Shown one piece after another: positions 17,391-26,373 of a DNA stretch of 64,000 bases. Location of the stretch: the NCBI RefSeq assembly GCF_010894435.1, contig NZ_JAAIXZ010000003.1, positions 558,001-622,000 of the forward strand, in the 5' to 3' direction. A program made the position numbers and the translations under genes. The notes below the pieces were generated by a model. It did not search any database. It had not been told where the DNA came from and was given only the letters and a program-made list of their open reading frames with translations. Position 1 is the first letter of the stretch. Each line of letters begins with the position of its first letter. The stretch comes from Pyxidicoccus trucidator. Its GTDB lineage: Bacteria > Myxococcota > Myxococcia > Myxococcales > Myxococcaceae.

Positions 17391-18452
17391 CTAGTCCGGC
17401 TTGAAAGCTTCGTTGGCAGTCGTGCCAGCAGTGCCAAGCTTTCGACCGCCTCCGACCACGTGAATCCACTCGTTCACCGTGACCGCGGCGACGCCGTGCC
17501 GCGGCGTGAGCATGTCCTTCAGTCTTCGCCAGGCCTGGGTGGTTGGGTCGTACTCCTCGACATGGGCATAGACGCCTGGGAACTCGCCGCCTATCGCATA
17601 GAGCTTGCCGTCCAGCGCCGCAGCGCCGAGCCCCCCGCGCGCGGTGGGCATTCCGGGCAGCTGCGTCCAGGTCCTGGTCACGGTGTCATACGCATCCAAG
17701 GCAGCGTAGTTTTCGTAAGGAAAGGGTGCGACACGACCGCCGACGACATAGATCGTCGTGCCGATGCTCGCGGCCGCCAGGTGCTCTCGGCCCCTAGGCA
17801 TCTCGGGCAACATCTCCCAGGTATCCGTTGAGACGTCGTAGGCTTCGTGGGCGTCTCCCGGGAGACCGCCAATGCAGTGGATTTTGGTTCCGACCACGGC
17901 GACAGCGAATGCGGCGCGAGGCGAGACCATCGGCGCTTTGCTAGACCAGGTGGATGAGCGTGGATCGAACTCGAACACCGTCGCAGTGGTGGTGGGGCCA
18001 TAGCCGCCAATCACATACAGCTTACCGTTCACTGCGGCGACGCCCGCGTGATCCCGTGGGGCCGGCATCGAAGGCCCTGGCGTCCAGCTGTCCGTAGCGG
18101 GATCATAGATCTCGAGGAGATCCAGCGGGAAGTCGTTGTCTAATCTACCGCCGGCCACGTAAATCTTCCCATCGATGACTCCCGCGCCCAGCTCCGAGCG
18201 ACGAGGATCCTTCATGGGCGCGTGGACTTTCCACTCGCCGGGAAAAACCGGCTTCACTCCCGCGTCAGTTCCAGCGTCAGCTCCCGGGCCACTGGGCTCT
18301 CCCGAGCCGCAAGCGATGAGAGTCAGCAGAACCGCCGGGGAGAGAAGGGTTCGGAGGCGGAAAGGCGTGAGATTCAGGGGACCCGATTGTGCGCGCGAAG
18401 TGAGGGGGCTCGGCATCGTCAACGTCAGGAGCAGCTTCCGCAAGTGCTTCAT
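17391..18452 (-). CDS. Kelch-repeat lipoprotein
   Basis: 353 residues from ATG 18452, chosen because GAGGAGGA lies just upstream. The N-terminal hydrophobic segment ends LLTLIAC, a good lipobox, though 50 residues from the start, which is long for a lipoprotein signal. Six or so kelch modules follow, each with the double-Gly signature (IYVAGG, LYVIGG, IHCIGG, IYVVGG, LYAIGG, IHVVGG) and a Trp-containing blade (TDSWTPGPSMP). The modules should close into a beta-propeller at the cell surface or periplasm, usually for protein or glycan binding. It follows a 74-residue secreted protein by 13 bases. Confidence 0.9.
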   Translation of the reverse strand: MKHLRKLLLTLTMPSPLTSRAQSGPLNLTPFRLRTLLSPAVLLTLIACGSGEPSGPGADAGTDAGVKPVFPGEWKVHAPMKDPRRSELGAGVIDGKIYVAGGRLDNDFPLDLLEIYDPATDSWTPGPSMPAPRDHAGVAAVNGKLYVIGGYGPTTTATVFEFDPRSSTWSSKAPMVSPRAAFAVAVVGTKIHCIGGLPGDAHEAYDVSTDTWEMLPEMPRGREHLAAASIGTTIYVVGGRVAPFPYENYAALDAYDTVTRTWTQLPGMPTARGGLGAAALDGKLYAIGGEFPGVYAHVEEYDPTTQAWRRLKDMLTPRHGVAAVTVNEWIHVVGGGRKLGTAGTTANEAFKPD

Positions 18453-18465
18453 CGTGGGGTCCTCC

Positions 18466-18690
18466 TCATGAACCTCGCGGGAACGAAGGGCTCGCGAGCA
18501 GGAACGAGCCGCATGGCACGGGGAACGAGAGAGCGCCGACGGTCGACTCGGAAGCCCCCCGCGAGCGCAGGAAGCGATCCGACCGGTACACCTGCGCACG
18601 AACCTCCGCGAGCTCATCGCTCGAAGCGGGGGCGGCGAACCCCACACTTGAGAAGGTGACGAGAACAGCCACTGCATTGCGAAGATGCAT
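18466..18690 (-). CDS. Small secreted protein preceding the kelch gene
   Basis: 74 residues from ATG 18690, with GGGAGAG just upstream. The N-terminus MHLRNAVAVLVTFSSVGFAA is a convincing signal peptide; the mature part begins near APASSDELAEVRAQVYRSD and ends in a Ser/Pro-rich tail. No family recognised. The stop lies 13 bases before the kelch lipoprotein start, so the two are likely one operon. It may be a truncated leftover of a longer gene. Confidence 0.5.
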   Translation of the reverse strand: MHLRNAVAVLVTFSSVGFAAPASSDELAEVRAQVYRSDRFLRSRGASESTVGALSFPVPCGSFLLASPSFPRGS

Positions 18691-18782
18691 TCGCTCTCCC
18701 GGTGAACACGGCCTGAAACACGGCCGGCTCAAAAGGGAACGAAAAGTCCGCGACAAAGTCGCACGACATCATTTGGAGTTGA

Positions 18783-18980
18783 ACCCCGGCTGGCGCTGCG
18801 GTGGCAAAGCGGAAGCGAGCGCCGCGGCTGGAGTGGGCGGAGCTGCTCAAGCGGACATTCGACGTCGACCTCTTCGCGTGCGGGCGGTGTGGAGGCAGGC
18901 TTGGGGTGCTGGCGGAGCTGACGGCAACCTGGCGGGGCGCGCGCATTGGAGAGGCACACCCGTGCCCTGGCGGCGCGTAG
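18783..18980 (+). mobile_element. IS91-like transposase C-terminal remnant
   Basis: The plus frame reads RLEWAELLKRTFDVDLFACG followed by RCGGRLGVLAELT, which matches the C-terminal zinc-finger-like segment of IS91-family/Y2-type transposases (LPWAELLRRVF.IDVL.C.RCGG..RVLA). The frame is blocked by TGA at 18780 and ends at TAG 18978-18980, after only about 65 residues. No other transposase part or terminal repeats are visible. Confidence 0.55.
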
Positions 18981-19179
18981 CGCGCGGTTCCCCCGGTGGG
19001 GCAGGTGGTGTCGGGCGAATACTCTGTTGCAACTGAAGGTCGCCGCAAAGAAGATGCTTCGGTCGTGCCTGCCCCGCCGGGCCCTCTTCGCAAAAAGAGG
19101 TTCCAAGAGTGCCCATGACCAGGTCTTTTCTGCCCAGGGCTGTCTACCTTCTCACCAGAACAGGGGAGGGGCCGGTGCG

Positions 19180-19956
19180 ATGAGCCTTGTCAGGGGCTAC
19201 GCTGTCATCGACGACGAGCTGCGAATCGACGGGATGCGCGTCATCGAGGTGCGTCACGCGCCCGCGCTCGTCTTGCCCACGCACGCGCACGACACGGCGA
19301 AAATCGGCGTCTTGCTGGCAGGCGGGGGCAGTGAACGGGCCGGGCTCGAGCTCGAGAGCCACACGCCGCTCGCCCTCTTCACGCGTCGACCCTATCGCTC
19401 TCACGAAACCCAATACCATGCGCAGGGCGCTCGCTTGCTGTTCGTCCAGTTGGACCCCGACGACCGCCGGGCGCGCGCCGCGATCGACCCGCCCCGCCTC
19501 GGTCTCGCTACCGCCCTCGAGCTCGGACGGCTCCTGGTTCGGGCGTTCGGCGAGCCCCGCTCGTGCCGGGCCCGTCTCGTACGCGATGCGGCCAACACGA
19601 TTCTGCGCACGCTCGATGAAATGCCCCGACCGCGCCCGCCAGCCTGGCTCGAAGAGGCCCGCGAGCTCCTCGTGGCGAACATGGCCCGGCCGCCAACGCT
19701 GAGCGAGCTCGGGCGCGTCGTCGGCGCGCACCCCGTGCACCTCGCGCAATCGTTTCGCGCCCACTGGGGCATGACGACGCGCCACTATTTGCGCGCCCAT
19801 CGCGTGTTTCGCGCGCTGGAGCTCATCGACCGCGGGGTCGGGCTCGCCGAAATGGCGGCGGCGGTCGGCTTCGCCGATCAGAGTCATATGACGAGGGCCA
19901 TTCGCCTCGAGCGGGGCGCCCCGCCGGGAGCGCTGCGACGGCAAGCGCCGACGTGA
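19180..19956 (+). CDS. AraC-family transcriptional regulator
   Basis: 258 residues from ATG 19180, after GGGGAGGGG. The N-terminal ~120 residues form a cupin-like sensor (LVLPTHAHDTAKIGVLLAGG). The C-terminal ~90 residues carry the two AraC helix-turn-helix units: PTLSELGRVVGAHPVHLAQS with FRAHWGMTTRHYLRAHRV, and LAEMAAAVGFADQSHMTRAI. The usual third helix F+R..G.tP is altered (RLERGAPPGALRR). It precedes the M3 peptidase gene by 125 bp on the same strand; regulation of that gene is possible. Confidence 0.92.
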   Translation: MSLVRGYAVIDDELRIDGMRVIEVRHAPALVLPTHAHDTAKIGVLLAGGGSERAGLELESHTPLALFTRRPYRSHETQYHAQGARLLFVQLDPDDRRARAAIDPPRLGLATALELGRLLVRAFGEPRSCRARLVRDAANTILRTLDEMPRPRPPAWLEEARELLVANMARPPTLSELGRVVGAHPVHLAQSFRAHWGMTTRHYLRAHRVFRALELIDRGVGLAEMAAAVGFADQSHMTRAIRLERGAPPGALRRQAPT

Positions 19957-20081
19957 GACGCGTTCGCGATGTACGGGGCGCGGCACACGACGCGCGACGC
20001 GAGGGCAGGCCGCCCTAATCGCGTTCAAGACCCGCCGCACGCCCGCGGGTAACGTGAGCCTCTAACGAGGAGGCCCTGGCC

Positions 20082-22355
20082 ATGGAGAAATCAATGAAAT
20101 CAATCGCGCGCATCGAACCGACGTGGTCCGGTCGCACAGCCGGGGCGTTCGTGGCCCTCGCTCTCGCCACCCTCACCTCGCAGGCCTGCGCAGCGGGCGC
20201 GCACAAGGCCGGCGAGGGAGGGAAAGAGACCGCGTCGGTGAAAACGACCGGGGGCGAGACGGTCCGGTACGAGACAGGCACCCTCGGCGTGCCAGAAAAC
20301 CAGGCCGCCCCGGCCACCCCCGCCAACCCGCTGCTGGAGCCCTGGACGGGCCCCTATGGCGGAGTGCCGCCCTTCGACCGGGTGAAGGTCGAGCAGTTCG
20401 AGCCGGCGTTCGACGTCGCGATGGAGGAGAACCGGCGCGAGCTCGCCGCCATCCTCCGCACGAAGGATGCCCCCACGTTCGAGAATACCATCGCCGCGCT
20501 GGAGGACGCGGGCCGGACGTTCAACCGCGTCTACGAGGTCTACAACGCCTGGTCCAATGTGATGAACACGCCCGACTTCCAGCAGGTCGAGCGCGCCATG
20601 GGGCCCCGGCTGGCGGCCTTCTGGGACGAGCAGTCCCAGGACCTCGCCCTCTTCCAGCGCGTCCAGGCCGTCCATGACTCGCCCGAGATGGCGCGGCTGA
20701 CGCCTGCGCAGCGGCGCCTCGTCCAGTATTACTACCGGGACTTCGCCCGCTCCGGCGCGAAGCTCGACGCCCCGGGCCGCAAGCGCGTCGCCGAACTCAA
20801 CCAGCGACTCGCCGCCCTCTACACGTCCTTCAAGCAGAACGTGCTCGCCGACGAGGCGAACGCGGTGATCATCGACAACGAGGCGGACCTCGCGGGACTG
20901 CCGGAGGCGCTGCGCAAGGCAGGGGCGACCGAAGCCGAGGCACGCGGCCTGAAGGGCCGGTGGGTGGTGTCCAATACCCGCTCGGCCGTGGCGGACTTCC
21001 TCACGTACCTGGACAACAGGGCGCTGCGGGAGAAGGTGTGGCGCAACTACGACAGCCGGGGCGACCACGGCGACGCGCACGACAACAACGCCATCGCCAG
21101 CGAAATCCTCGCCCTGCGCGCCGAGCAGGCCCGGCTGCTGGGCTACCCCACGTACGCGCACCGGCAGCTCGAGGGGACCATGGTGGCCACGCCCGAGCGC
21201 GCCCTGAAGCTACTGATGGACACCTGGGCCCCTTCCGTCGCCCAGGTGCGCGCGGACGTCGCCGCGATGCGGGCGCTGGCCGGGCGCTCCGGACTGACGG
21301 AGGACATCGCCCCGTGGGACTACCGCTACTTCGCGGAGAAGGTGCGCAAGGCGAAGTACGACTTCGACGACAACGAGGTGAAGCCCTACCTCCAGCTCGA
21401 GAAGCTGAGGGAGGGCATGTTCTGGGTGGCCGGCGAGATGTTCGGCTACACCTTCGCCCCCGCGGTCGGCGTGCCCGTCTACCACCCGGACGTGCGCGTC
21501 TTCGAGGTGAAGGACGGCGCCAGCGGGCGTCACGTGGGGCTGCTGTACTTCGACCCCTATGCGCGCCAGGGCAAGTACAACGGCGGCCAGACCGACCCGT
21601 ACCGCATCCAGGAGCGGTTCCGGGGAGAAGTCACCCCCATCGTGTCGAACAGCATGCCCTTCGTGAAGCCAGGGTCCGGCGAGGTCGCCCTGGTCGGCTG
21701 GCGCGATGCGCAGACGCTCTTCCACGAGTTCGGCCATGCGCTGCACGTGCTGAGCTCCAACGTGTCCCATCCCTCCCTGAGCGGCGGCCGCGTGGTGGGC
21801 GACTACGCGGAGTTTCCGGGCGAGCTGCTGGAGCGCTGGGTGTCAACGCCCGAGGTGCTGGGGCGCTTCGCGGTGCACCACAAGACGGGCCAGCCGATGC
21901 CGCCGGCCCTGCTGGCGAAAATCCAGAAGGCCGCGACGTTCAACCAGGGCTTCTACCTGGTGGACTACCTCACCTCCGCGCTGGTGGAGATGAAGCTGCA
22001 CCTGGCGAAGGAGCAGCCCCTGGACCCGGACGCGTTCGAGCGCGACACGCTCCACCAGCTCGGGGCCCCGGCGGAGGTCGGCATGCGCTTCCGGATGCCG
22101 CACTTCGGCCATGTCTTCACGAGCAACGCGTACGCCGCCGGCTACTACACGTACCTCTGGGCAGAGGTGCTGGCCGCCGACGCGTTCGAGGTCTTCAGGC
22201 AGGCCCGGCGGCTGCACGACCCCAAGCTGGCGGCGCGGCTGCGGCAGCACGTGTTCTCCGTGGGCAACACCGTGGACCCGTTCGAGGGCTACCGCGCGTT
22301 CCGCGGCCGGGACGCCACCAGCGAGGCCCTGATGCGCGAGCGCGGCATCCGCTAG
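20082..22355 (+). CDS. M3-family zinc peptidase (dipeptidyl carboxypeptidase Dcp-like), exported
   Basis: 757 residues from ATG 20082, after GAGGAGG. An N-terminal signal (VALALATLTSQACAAG) suggests export, possibly as a lipoprotein, although SQAC is a weak lipobox. The mature part begins around PLLEPWTGPYGGVPPFDRVK, typical of Dcp/oligopeptidase A. The zinc motif is TLFHEFGHALH with H548, E549, H552, and GDYAEFPGELLERW downstream supplies the third ligand. C-terminal VFTSNAYAAGYYTYLWAEVL is the conserved substrate-binding block. It removes dipeptides or cleaves oligopeptides, here probably in the periplasm or outside, fitting peptide scavenging. Confidence 0.93.
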   Translation: MEKSMKSIARIEPTWSGRTAGAFVALALATLTSQACAAGAHKAGEGGKETASVKTTGGETVRYETGTLGVPENQAAPATPANPLLEPWTGPYGGVPPFDRVKVEQFEPAFDVAMEENRRELAAILRTKDAPTFENTIAALEDAGRTFNRVYEVYNAWSNVMNTPDFQQVERAMGPRLAAFWDEQSQDLALFQRVQAVHDSPEMARLTPAQRRLVQYYYRDFARSGAKLDAPGRKRVAELNQRLAALYTSFKQNVLADEANAVIIDNEADLAGLPEALRKAGATEAEARGLKGRWVVSNTRSAVADFLTYLDNRALREKVWRNYDSRGDHGDAHDNNAIASEILALRAEQARLLGYPTYAHRQLEGTMVATPERALKLLMDTWAPSVAQVRADVAAMRALAGRSGLTEDIAPWDYRYFAEKVRKAKYDFDDNEVKPYLQLEKLREGMFWVAGEMFGYTFAPAVGVPVYHPDVRVFEVKDGASGRHVGLLYFDPYARQGKYNGGQTDPYRIQERFRGEVTPIVSNSMPFVKPGSGEVALVGWRDAQTLFHEFGHALHVLSSNVSHPSLSGGRVVGDYAEFPGELLERWVSTPEVLGRFAVHHKTGQPMPPALLAKIQKAATFNQGFYLVDYLTSALVEMKLHLAKEQPLDPDAFERDTLHQLGAPAEVGMRFRMPHFGHVFTSNAYAAGYYTYLWAEVLAADAFEVFRQARRLHDPKLAARLRQHVFSVGNTVDPFEGYRAFRGRDATSEALMRERGIR

Positions 22356-22356
22356 C

Positions 22357-22500
22357 TCACGGCGGAGCCCGGCTGCCCACGCCCACGGTGTCGGAGGCGC
22401 CCAGCACCGCGGCGCTCGTGCCGAGCACCAGGGCCACCGACAGGACGGGGCGTATCTTCCTACGCCCCCCGCGGATGAAGCCCGCGCCGCCGCGATTCAT
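22357..22500 (-). CDS. Candidate 47-residue small exported peptide
   Basis: A short minus-strand frame, ATG 22500 to TGA 22357, reads MNRGGAGFIRGGRRKIRPVL and then SVALVLGTSAAVLGA: basic N-terminus, hydrophobic core and small-residue end, like a signal peptide with a short tail. No close ribosome site. It lies downstream of the MYXO-CTERM gene on the same strand with a 54-bp gap. Could be a real microprotein or the stub of a lost gene. Confidence 0.3.
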   Translation of the reverse strand: MNRGGAGFIRGGRRKIRPVLSVALVLGTSAAVLGASDTVGVGSRAPP

Positions 22501-22554
22501 GAGCGGGCCCCGGGACGCCCGCTCCCTCCCGGAGCGAGCCGCCCGCCCGCCGCA

Positions 22555-25500
22555 TCAGGAGCGCCTGCGCCGCCGCAGGAAGACGAGCATGGCCGCCAGC
22601 GGGAAGAGGTCCGCTCCGCTCGAGCAGCCGCAGCCCTTGTTCTCTGGAGGCAGCTCGGGCTCCGGGCCGCTTCCCGCATCCGGACTCGGATTCCCGGTGC
22701 CCGCGTCCACCGCCGGGACACATGCGCCCGCGCGGCACGTGCCGGACGTGCAGGGTGTCCCGTCCAACACGGGCTGGAGGGCGCAGGCGTTGCCCGCCAC
22801 GCACGCGCGGGCCTGGCACTCGGGGGCGGGCTCGCATCCGGGAGCCTGGCCTCCGCAGACGCCCGCGGCGCAGACGTCGCCCGTGGTGCACGCGTTGCCA
22901 TCCGTGCAGGCCGTGCCGTCCGGCCGCTCCGGGGCGCTGCACGCGCCGGTGGCGGGGGCGCACGTGCCCACGTCATGGCAGGCGCTCCGCGCCGTGCAGG
23001 TGACGGGATTGCCTCCCACGCACGTGCCGGCCTGGCAGGCGTCCGTGCGCGTGCAGGCGTTGCCGTCATTGCATGCCGAGCCATTCGCCCGCTGCGGGTT
23101 GCTGCACACGCCGGTGGACGGGTCGCAGGTGCCGGGCAGGTGGCAGCCGTCCCGCGCCGTGCAGGTGACGGGGTTGCCGCCCACGCACGCGCCGGACCGG
23201 CAGGCGTCCAACTGCGTGCAGGCGTTGCCGTCATCACACGCGGTGCCCGTGGGCTTCACCGGGCTGCTGCACGCGCCGGTGGCGGGGTTGCACGTGCCCA
23301 CGTCATGGCACGCGCTGGCCGCGGTGCACTCCACGGGGTTCGCGCCGGCGCACACGCCCGCCTGGCAGGTGTCGCTGCGCGTGCAGCCATTGCCGTCGCT
23401 GCACGTGCTGCCATCGGGCTTCACCGGGTTGCTGCACGCGCCGGTGGCCGGGTTGCACGTGCCCACGTCATGGCAGGCGTCGCTGGCCCTGCACGTCACG
23501 GGGCTGGCGCCCACGCACGCACCGGCCTGGCAGCTGTCCACCTGCGTGCAGGCATTGCCGTCACTGCACGTGCTGCCGTTGGGCTTCACCGGGTTGCCGC
23601 ACACGCCGGTGGCCGGGTTGCACGTGCCCACGTCATGGCACGCGCTGGCGGCGGTGCACTCCACCGGGCTGCTCCCCACGCAGGTGAAGGCCTGGCAGCG
23701 GTCCACCGTGGTGCAGGCGTTGTTGTCGTTGCAGGACGTGCCCTCCGGCTGGGGCAGGTCGGCCGGGCAGGCCAGCGCGGTGCCGTCGCAGACCTCGGCC
23801 GCGTCGCAGGTGTCCGTGGCGGCGCGGCACGCCGTCCCCCGGGCGAGGGGCGCGCAGGTGCCATCCACCGCGGCGCCCCGGGCCACGCTGCACGCCTGGC
23901 AGTCCGAGTCACGGGAGCCGCCGCAGGCGCTGTCGCAACACACGCCGTCCGCGCAGAAGCCGCTGGCGCACTCCACGTCCGCCGAGCAGGTGCTGCCCTG
24001 GGCCTGGGGGCTCACGGTGCGGGAGGCGAGCCGGTACGAGCCATACGGCGCCGCGGGCTGCCATTCGGTGTGCATCACCAGGAAGGAGCGCGGCGCATGG
24101 GAGGCCACGCCGAGCTGGAGATAGCCATACGGGTAGGTGGCCGTCGAGGGCCGCTGGGACAAGAGCCTCGGCGTGGGCGTCAGCACCGTCCCCTCGGGGC
24201 TGATGTAGCTGGCCCACAGCTCGTACCGGCTCGGGGTGTAGGGGTCGTCGGAAATCCAGACGGCGAGCGCGTTGTCGCCGTCACTCAGCAGCTCGGTGGC
24301 GCGGATGTGCAGCGGCTGGGGCACCGTCGGGGCGAGGGAGAAGGGCGCCGTGCCTCCGGCGGTGGCCGACAGCAGGCGCCCGCCGTGGACGCCCGAGCGG
24401 AAGAGGGTGCCGTTCGTGCTCCGGTAGCCGTACCCGTCCCACGTGACGAGCCAGGCGCCCCGCACGAAGGCGACCTGCGGCGAGCCCGCGGCGCCCGCGT
24501 CCGCCAGCGCCAGCCGGGGCCCCAGGCCTCCGTCGGTCGCGAGGAAGCGGCCCGCCTGGACATCGGTGGTGTCCCAGGACCCGGCGCCCTCCTCGTGCCA
24601 GACGATGAGCGACACGCCCGCGTCCCGGGCCGAGTCCACGTCCGGCGCGTACTGCAGCCGTCCTCCGGTGGCGACGGCGAGCCCGGCCGGGTCCCTCACC
24701 GCTCCTTGCTGCGTCACGCGCGCGGCGTAGATGTCCTGGGCGCTGTTGTTGGCCTCGCTGCGCAGGTCCTGCCAGGTGACGATGTAGTGCGTGCCATCGA
24801 AGGAAACGGCCGGCTCGCTCTGGCTTCCCGACGTCGTGGAGATGGGGATGCCCTGGGGGTCCAGCACCTGCCCCGAGGCGGACACGCGCGCGCCGTAGAT
24901 GTCCAGAGTCCCGGCGCGCGCGTCCTCCCAGACGGCGAAGAAGTCCGAGCCGTTGCTCGTCAGCGCGGGCGCGCGCTGGTCGCCGGGCGCCGAGGAGATG
25001 GGCTCGGCGGGGCCCAGCTGCGCGCCGCTCGTGTCGAAGCGGGCGCCATAGAGGTCCACGCTGCCTCCGTCCCGCTCGCCCGCCCACACCGCGAGGTAGT
25101 GGGTGCCATTGAAGGCCACGGCCGGGGAGAACTGGGGGTCGGCGCTGAGGGACACGCGCAGGCTCACCGGGTCCTGCCAGCCGCCATCGCTGTACAGGCG
25201 GCGGCTGTAGACGTCGTTGCCCCGGCCTCCCGTCAGCTGGAAGGGCTGGGAGCCGGCCCAGGTGAACAGCGTGGAGCTTCCGGTGGCGGCGATGCCGGGG
25301 CGCTTGAGGGTGCCGCTCAGCACGCCCGAGGGGCTGATGCCCAGGTAGTGCGACGAGCCGAAGCCGTTGAGCAAGGTGCCATCCAGGCCGATGCGCGCCG
25401 CCTCGACGTCCGCGCGGTACTGGTCGTCATCCAGCCACACCACCGTGCACACGTCGCCGCAGGCGATGTTGGGCATGTTGAACGAGTAGCCCTGGTTGTA

Positions 25501-26373
25501 GACGCGGATGCCCGTGGGGTCCTGGAGCGTTCCGTCCGCGTTGACGCGGGTGACGTTGACGGCGCTCTGCCCCACCCAGGCCACCCAGAAGCGCGTCCCG
25601 TCGAAGGCGGCTGCGGGCTGCCCCGCGGAGACGCTGGGCGGGCTGACGGCGAGGCCCAGCGGGTCCGTCACGGCGCCCTCCGGCGTCACCCAGGTGGCGC
25701 GGATGCGCGTGGGGGACTCACGGCCGTCCGACCAGGTGACGAACCAGCGGCCCGCGCCCGCGGTGACGGAGGCGTGGACGCGGGAGTTGGGGCCCTGGGA
25801 GATGAGCACCCCTTCCGGGTCCAGCACCTGGCCCTCGGAGGTGACGCGCGTGCCGAAGATGAACTCGAAGTGGCTGCCCCCGGAGCGCCGGTCCTGCCAC
25901 ACCACGAGGAAGTCGCTGCCCAGCGCGGCGACGTCCGGCTTGTGCTGCCAGTCAGGCGCGCCGGAGATGACGATGGGCGCGGAGTCCAGCACCTGGCCGG
26001 CCGCGGAGACGCGCAGCGCCTGGATGTCGTTGGCGCGCTGGAAGACCACGAGGTAGTGCTGGCCGTTCCAGGCCACCACGGCCTCGGAGGCGCCGCGCAG
26101 CAGGGGGATGCCGCCCGGGTCCAGCGGTTGATGGTTGGAGTCCAGCCGCGCCGCGTAGAGGCCGCCGTAGCCCGCGCGCTGGTCCGTCCAGACGACGAGC
26201 CCGCCGGAGTCTCCCAGCGCCAGCTCTGGATGGGACTGGTCCGAGAGCGCGCCGCCGTAGATGGGCACGTCCACCCCCCTGGGCTCGGAGACGGTGAGGG
26301 AGGAAGCCATGCCTCCCATGACTGCGAGGAGGGCTCCGAGAAGGATGAAGGGGCGTGGGGCCGGCAGGCGCAT
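22555..26373 (-). CDS. Large secreted MYXO-CTERM protein with Cys-rich repeats
   Basis: 1272 residues from ATG 26373 (MRLPAPRPFILLGALLAVMG), a good signal peptide; an in-frame ATG at 26430 is possible. Residues about 35-850 are repeated blades of the kind 'FLVVWQDRR...IYGARV...GQVLDPQGI', probably a propeller-like array. Residues about 880-1210 are Cys-rich: a CSADVECASGFCADGVCCD start followed by tandem 55-residue units with SPVTC, CHDVGTCNPATG and GNACT. The C-terminus after a Pro/Glu linker is GCGCSSGADLFPLAAMLVFL plus RRRRRS: the MYXO-CTERM tail, cysteine motif, membrane helix and Arg cluster, which directs processing by myxosortase and surface anchoring. Confidence 0.88.
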   Translation of the reverse strand: MRLPAPRPFILLGALLAVMGGMASSLTVSEPRGVDVPIYGGALSDQSHPELALGDSGGLVVWTDQRAGYGGLYAARLDSNHQPLDPGGIPLLRGASEAVVAWNGQHYLVVFQRANDIQALRVSAAGQVLDSAPIVISGAPDWQHKPDVAALGSDFLVVWQDRRSGGSHFEFIFGTRVTSEGQVLDPEGVLISQGPNSRVHASVTAGAGRWFVTWSDGRESPTRIRATWVTPEGAVTDPLGLAVSPPSVSAGQPAAAFDGTRFWVAWVGQSAVNVTRVNADGTLQDPTGIRVYNQGYSFNMPNIACGDVCTVVWLDDDQYRADVEAARIGLDGTLLNGFGSSHYLGISPSGVLSGTLKRPGIAATGSSTLFTWAGSQPFQLTGGRGNDVYSRRLYSDGGWQDPVSLRVSLSADPQFSPAVAFNGTHYLAVWAGERDGGSVDLYGARFDTSGAQLGPAEPISSAPGDQRAPALTSNGSDFFAVWEDARAGTLDIYGARVSASGQVLDPQGIPISTTSGSQSEPAVSFDGTHYIVTWQDLRSEANNSAQDIYAARVTQQGAVRDPAGLAVATGGRLQYAPDVDSARDAGVSLIVWHEEGAGSWDTTDVQAGRFLATDGGLGPRLALADAGAAGSPQVAFVRGAWLVTWDGYGYRSTNGTLFRSGVHGGRLLSATAGGTAPFSLAPTVPQPLHIRATELLSDGDNALAVWISDDPYTPSRYELWASYISPEGTVLTPTPRLLSQRPSTATYPYGYLQLGVASHAPRSFLVMHTEWQPAAPYGSYRLASRTVSPQAQGSTCSADVECASGFCADGVCCDSACGGSRDSDCQACSVARGAAVDGTCAPLARGTACRAATDTCDAAEVCDGTALACPADLPQPEGTSCNDNNACTTVDRCQAFTCVGSSPVECTAASACHDVGTCNPATGVCGNPVKPNGSTCSDGNACTQVDSCQAGACVGASPVTCRASDACHDVGTCNPATGACSNPVKPDGSTCSDGNGCTRSDTCQAGVCAGANPVECTAASACHDVGTCNPATGACSSPVKPTGTACDDGNACTQLDACRSGACVGGNPVTCTARDGCHLPGTCDPSTGVCSNPQRANGSACNDGNACTRTDACQAGTCVGGNPVTCTARSACHDVGTCAPATGACSAPERPDGTACTDGNACTTGDVCAAGVCGGQAPGCEPAPECQARACVAGNACALQPVLDGTPCTSGTCRAGACVPAVDAGTGNPSPDAGSGPEPELPPENKGCGCSSGADLFPLAAMLVFLRRRRRS
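22890..23720 (-). repeat. Tandem 165-bp coding repeats
   Basis: Five copies at a spacing of 165 bases can be followed by the string cgtgcccacgtcatggca and its variants (near 22963, 23128, 23293, 23458 and 23623). Each encodes a 55-residue Cys-rich unit with about eight cysteines. Copies are highly similar at the DNA level, so unequal crossing-over and copy-number change between strains are likely. Confidence 0.8.

Noticed and set aside
22890-23720. Regular repeats that might suggest a CRISPR array
   Set aside because: The period is 165 bp with whole-unit similarity and no unique spacers; the repeats are coding and in frame.
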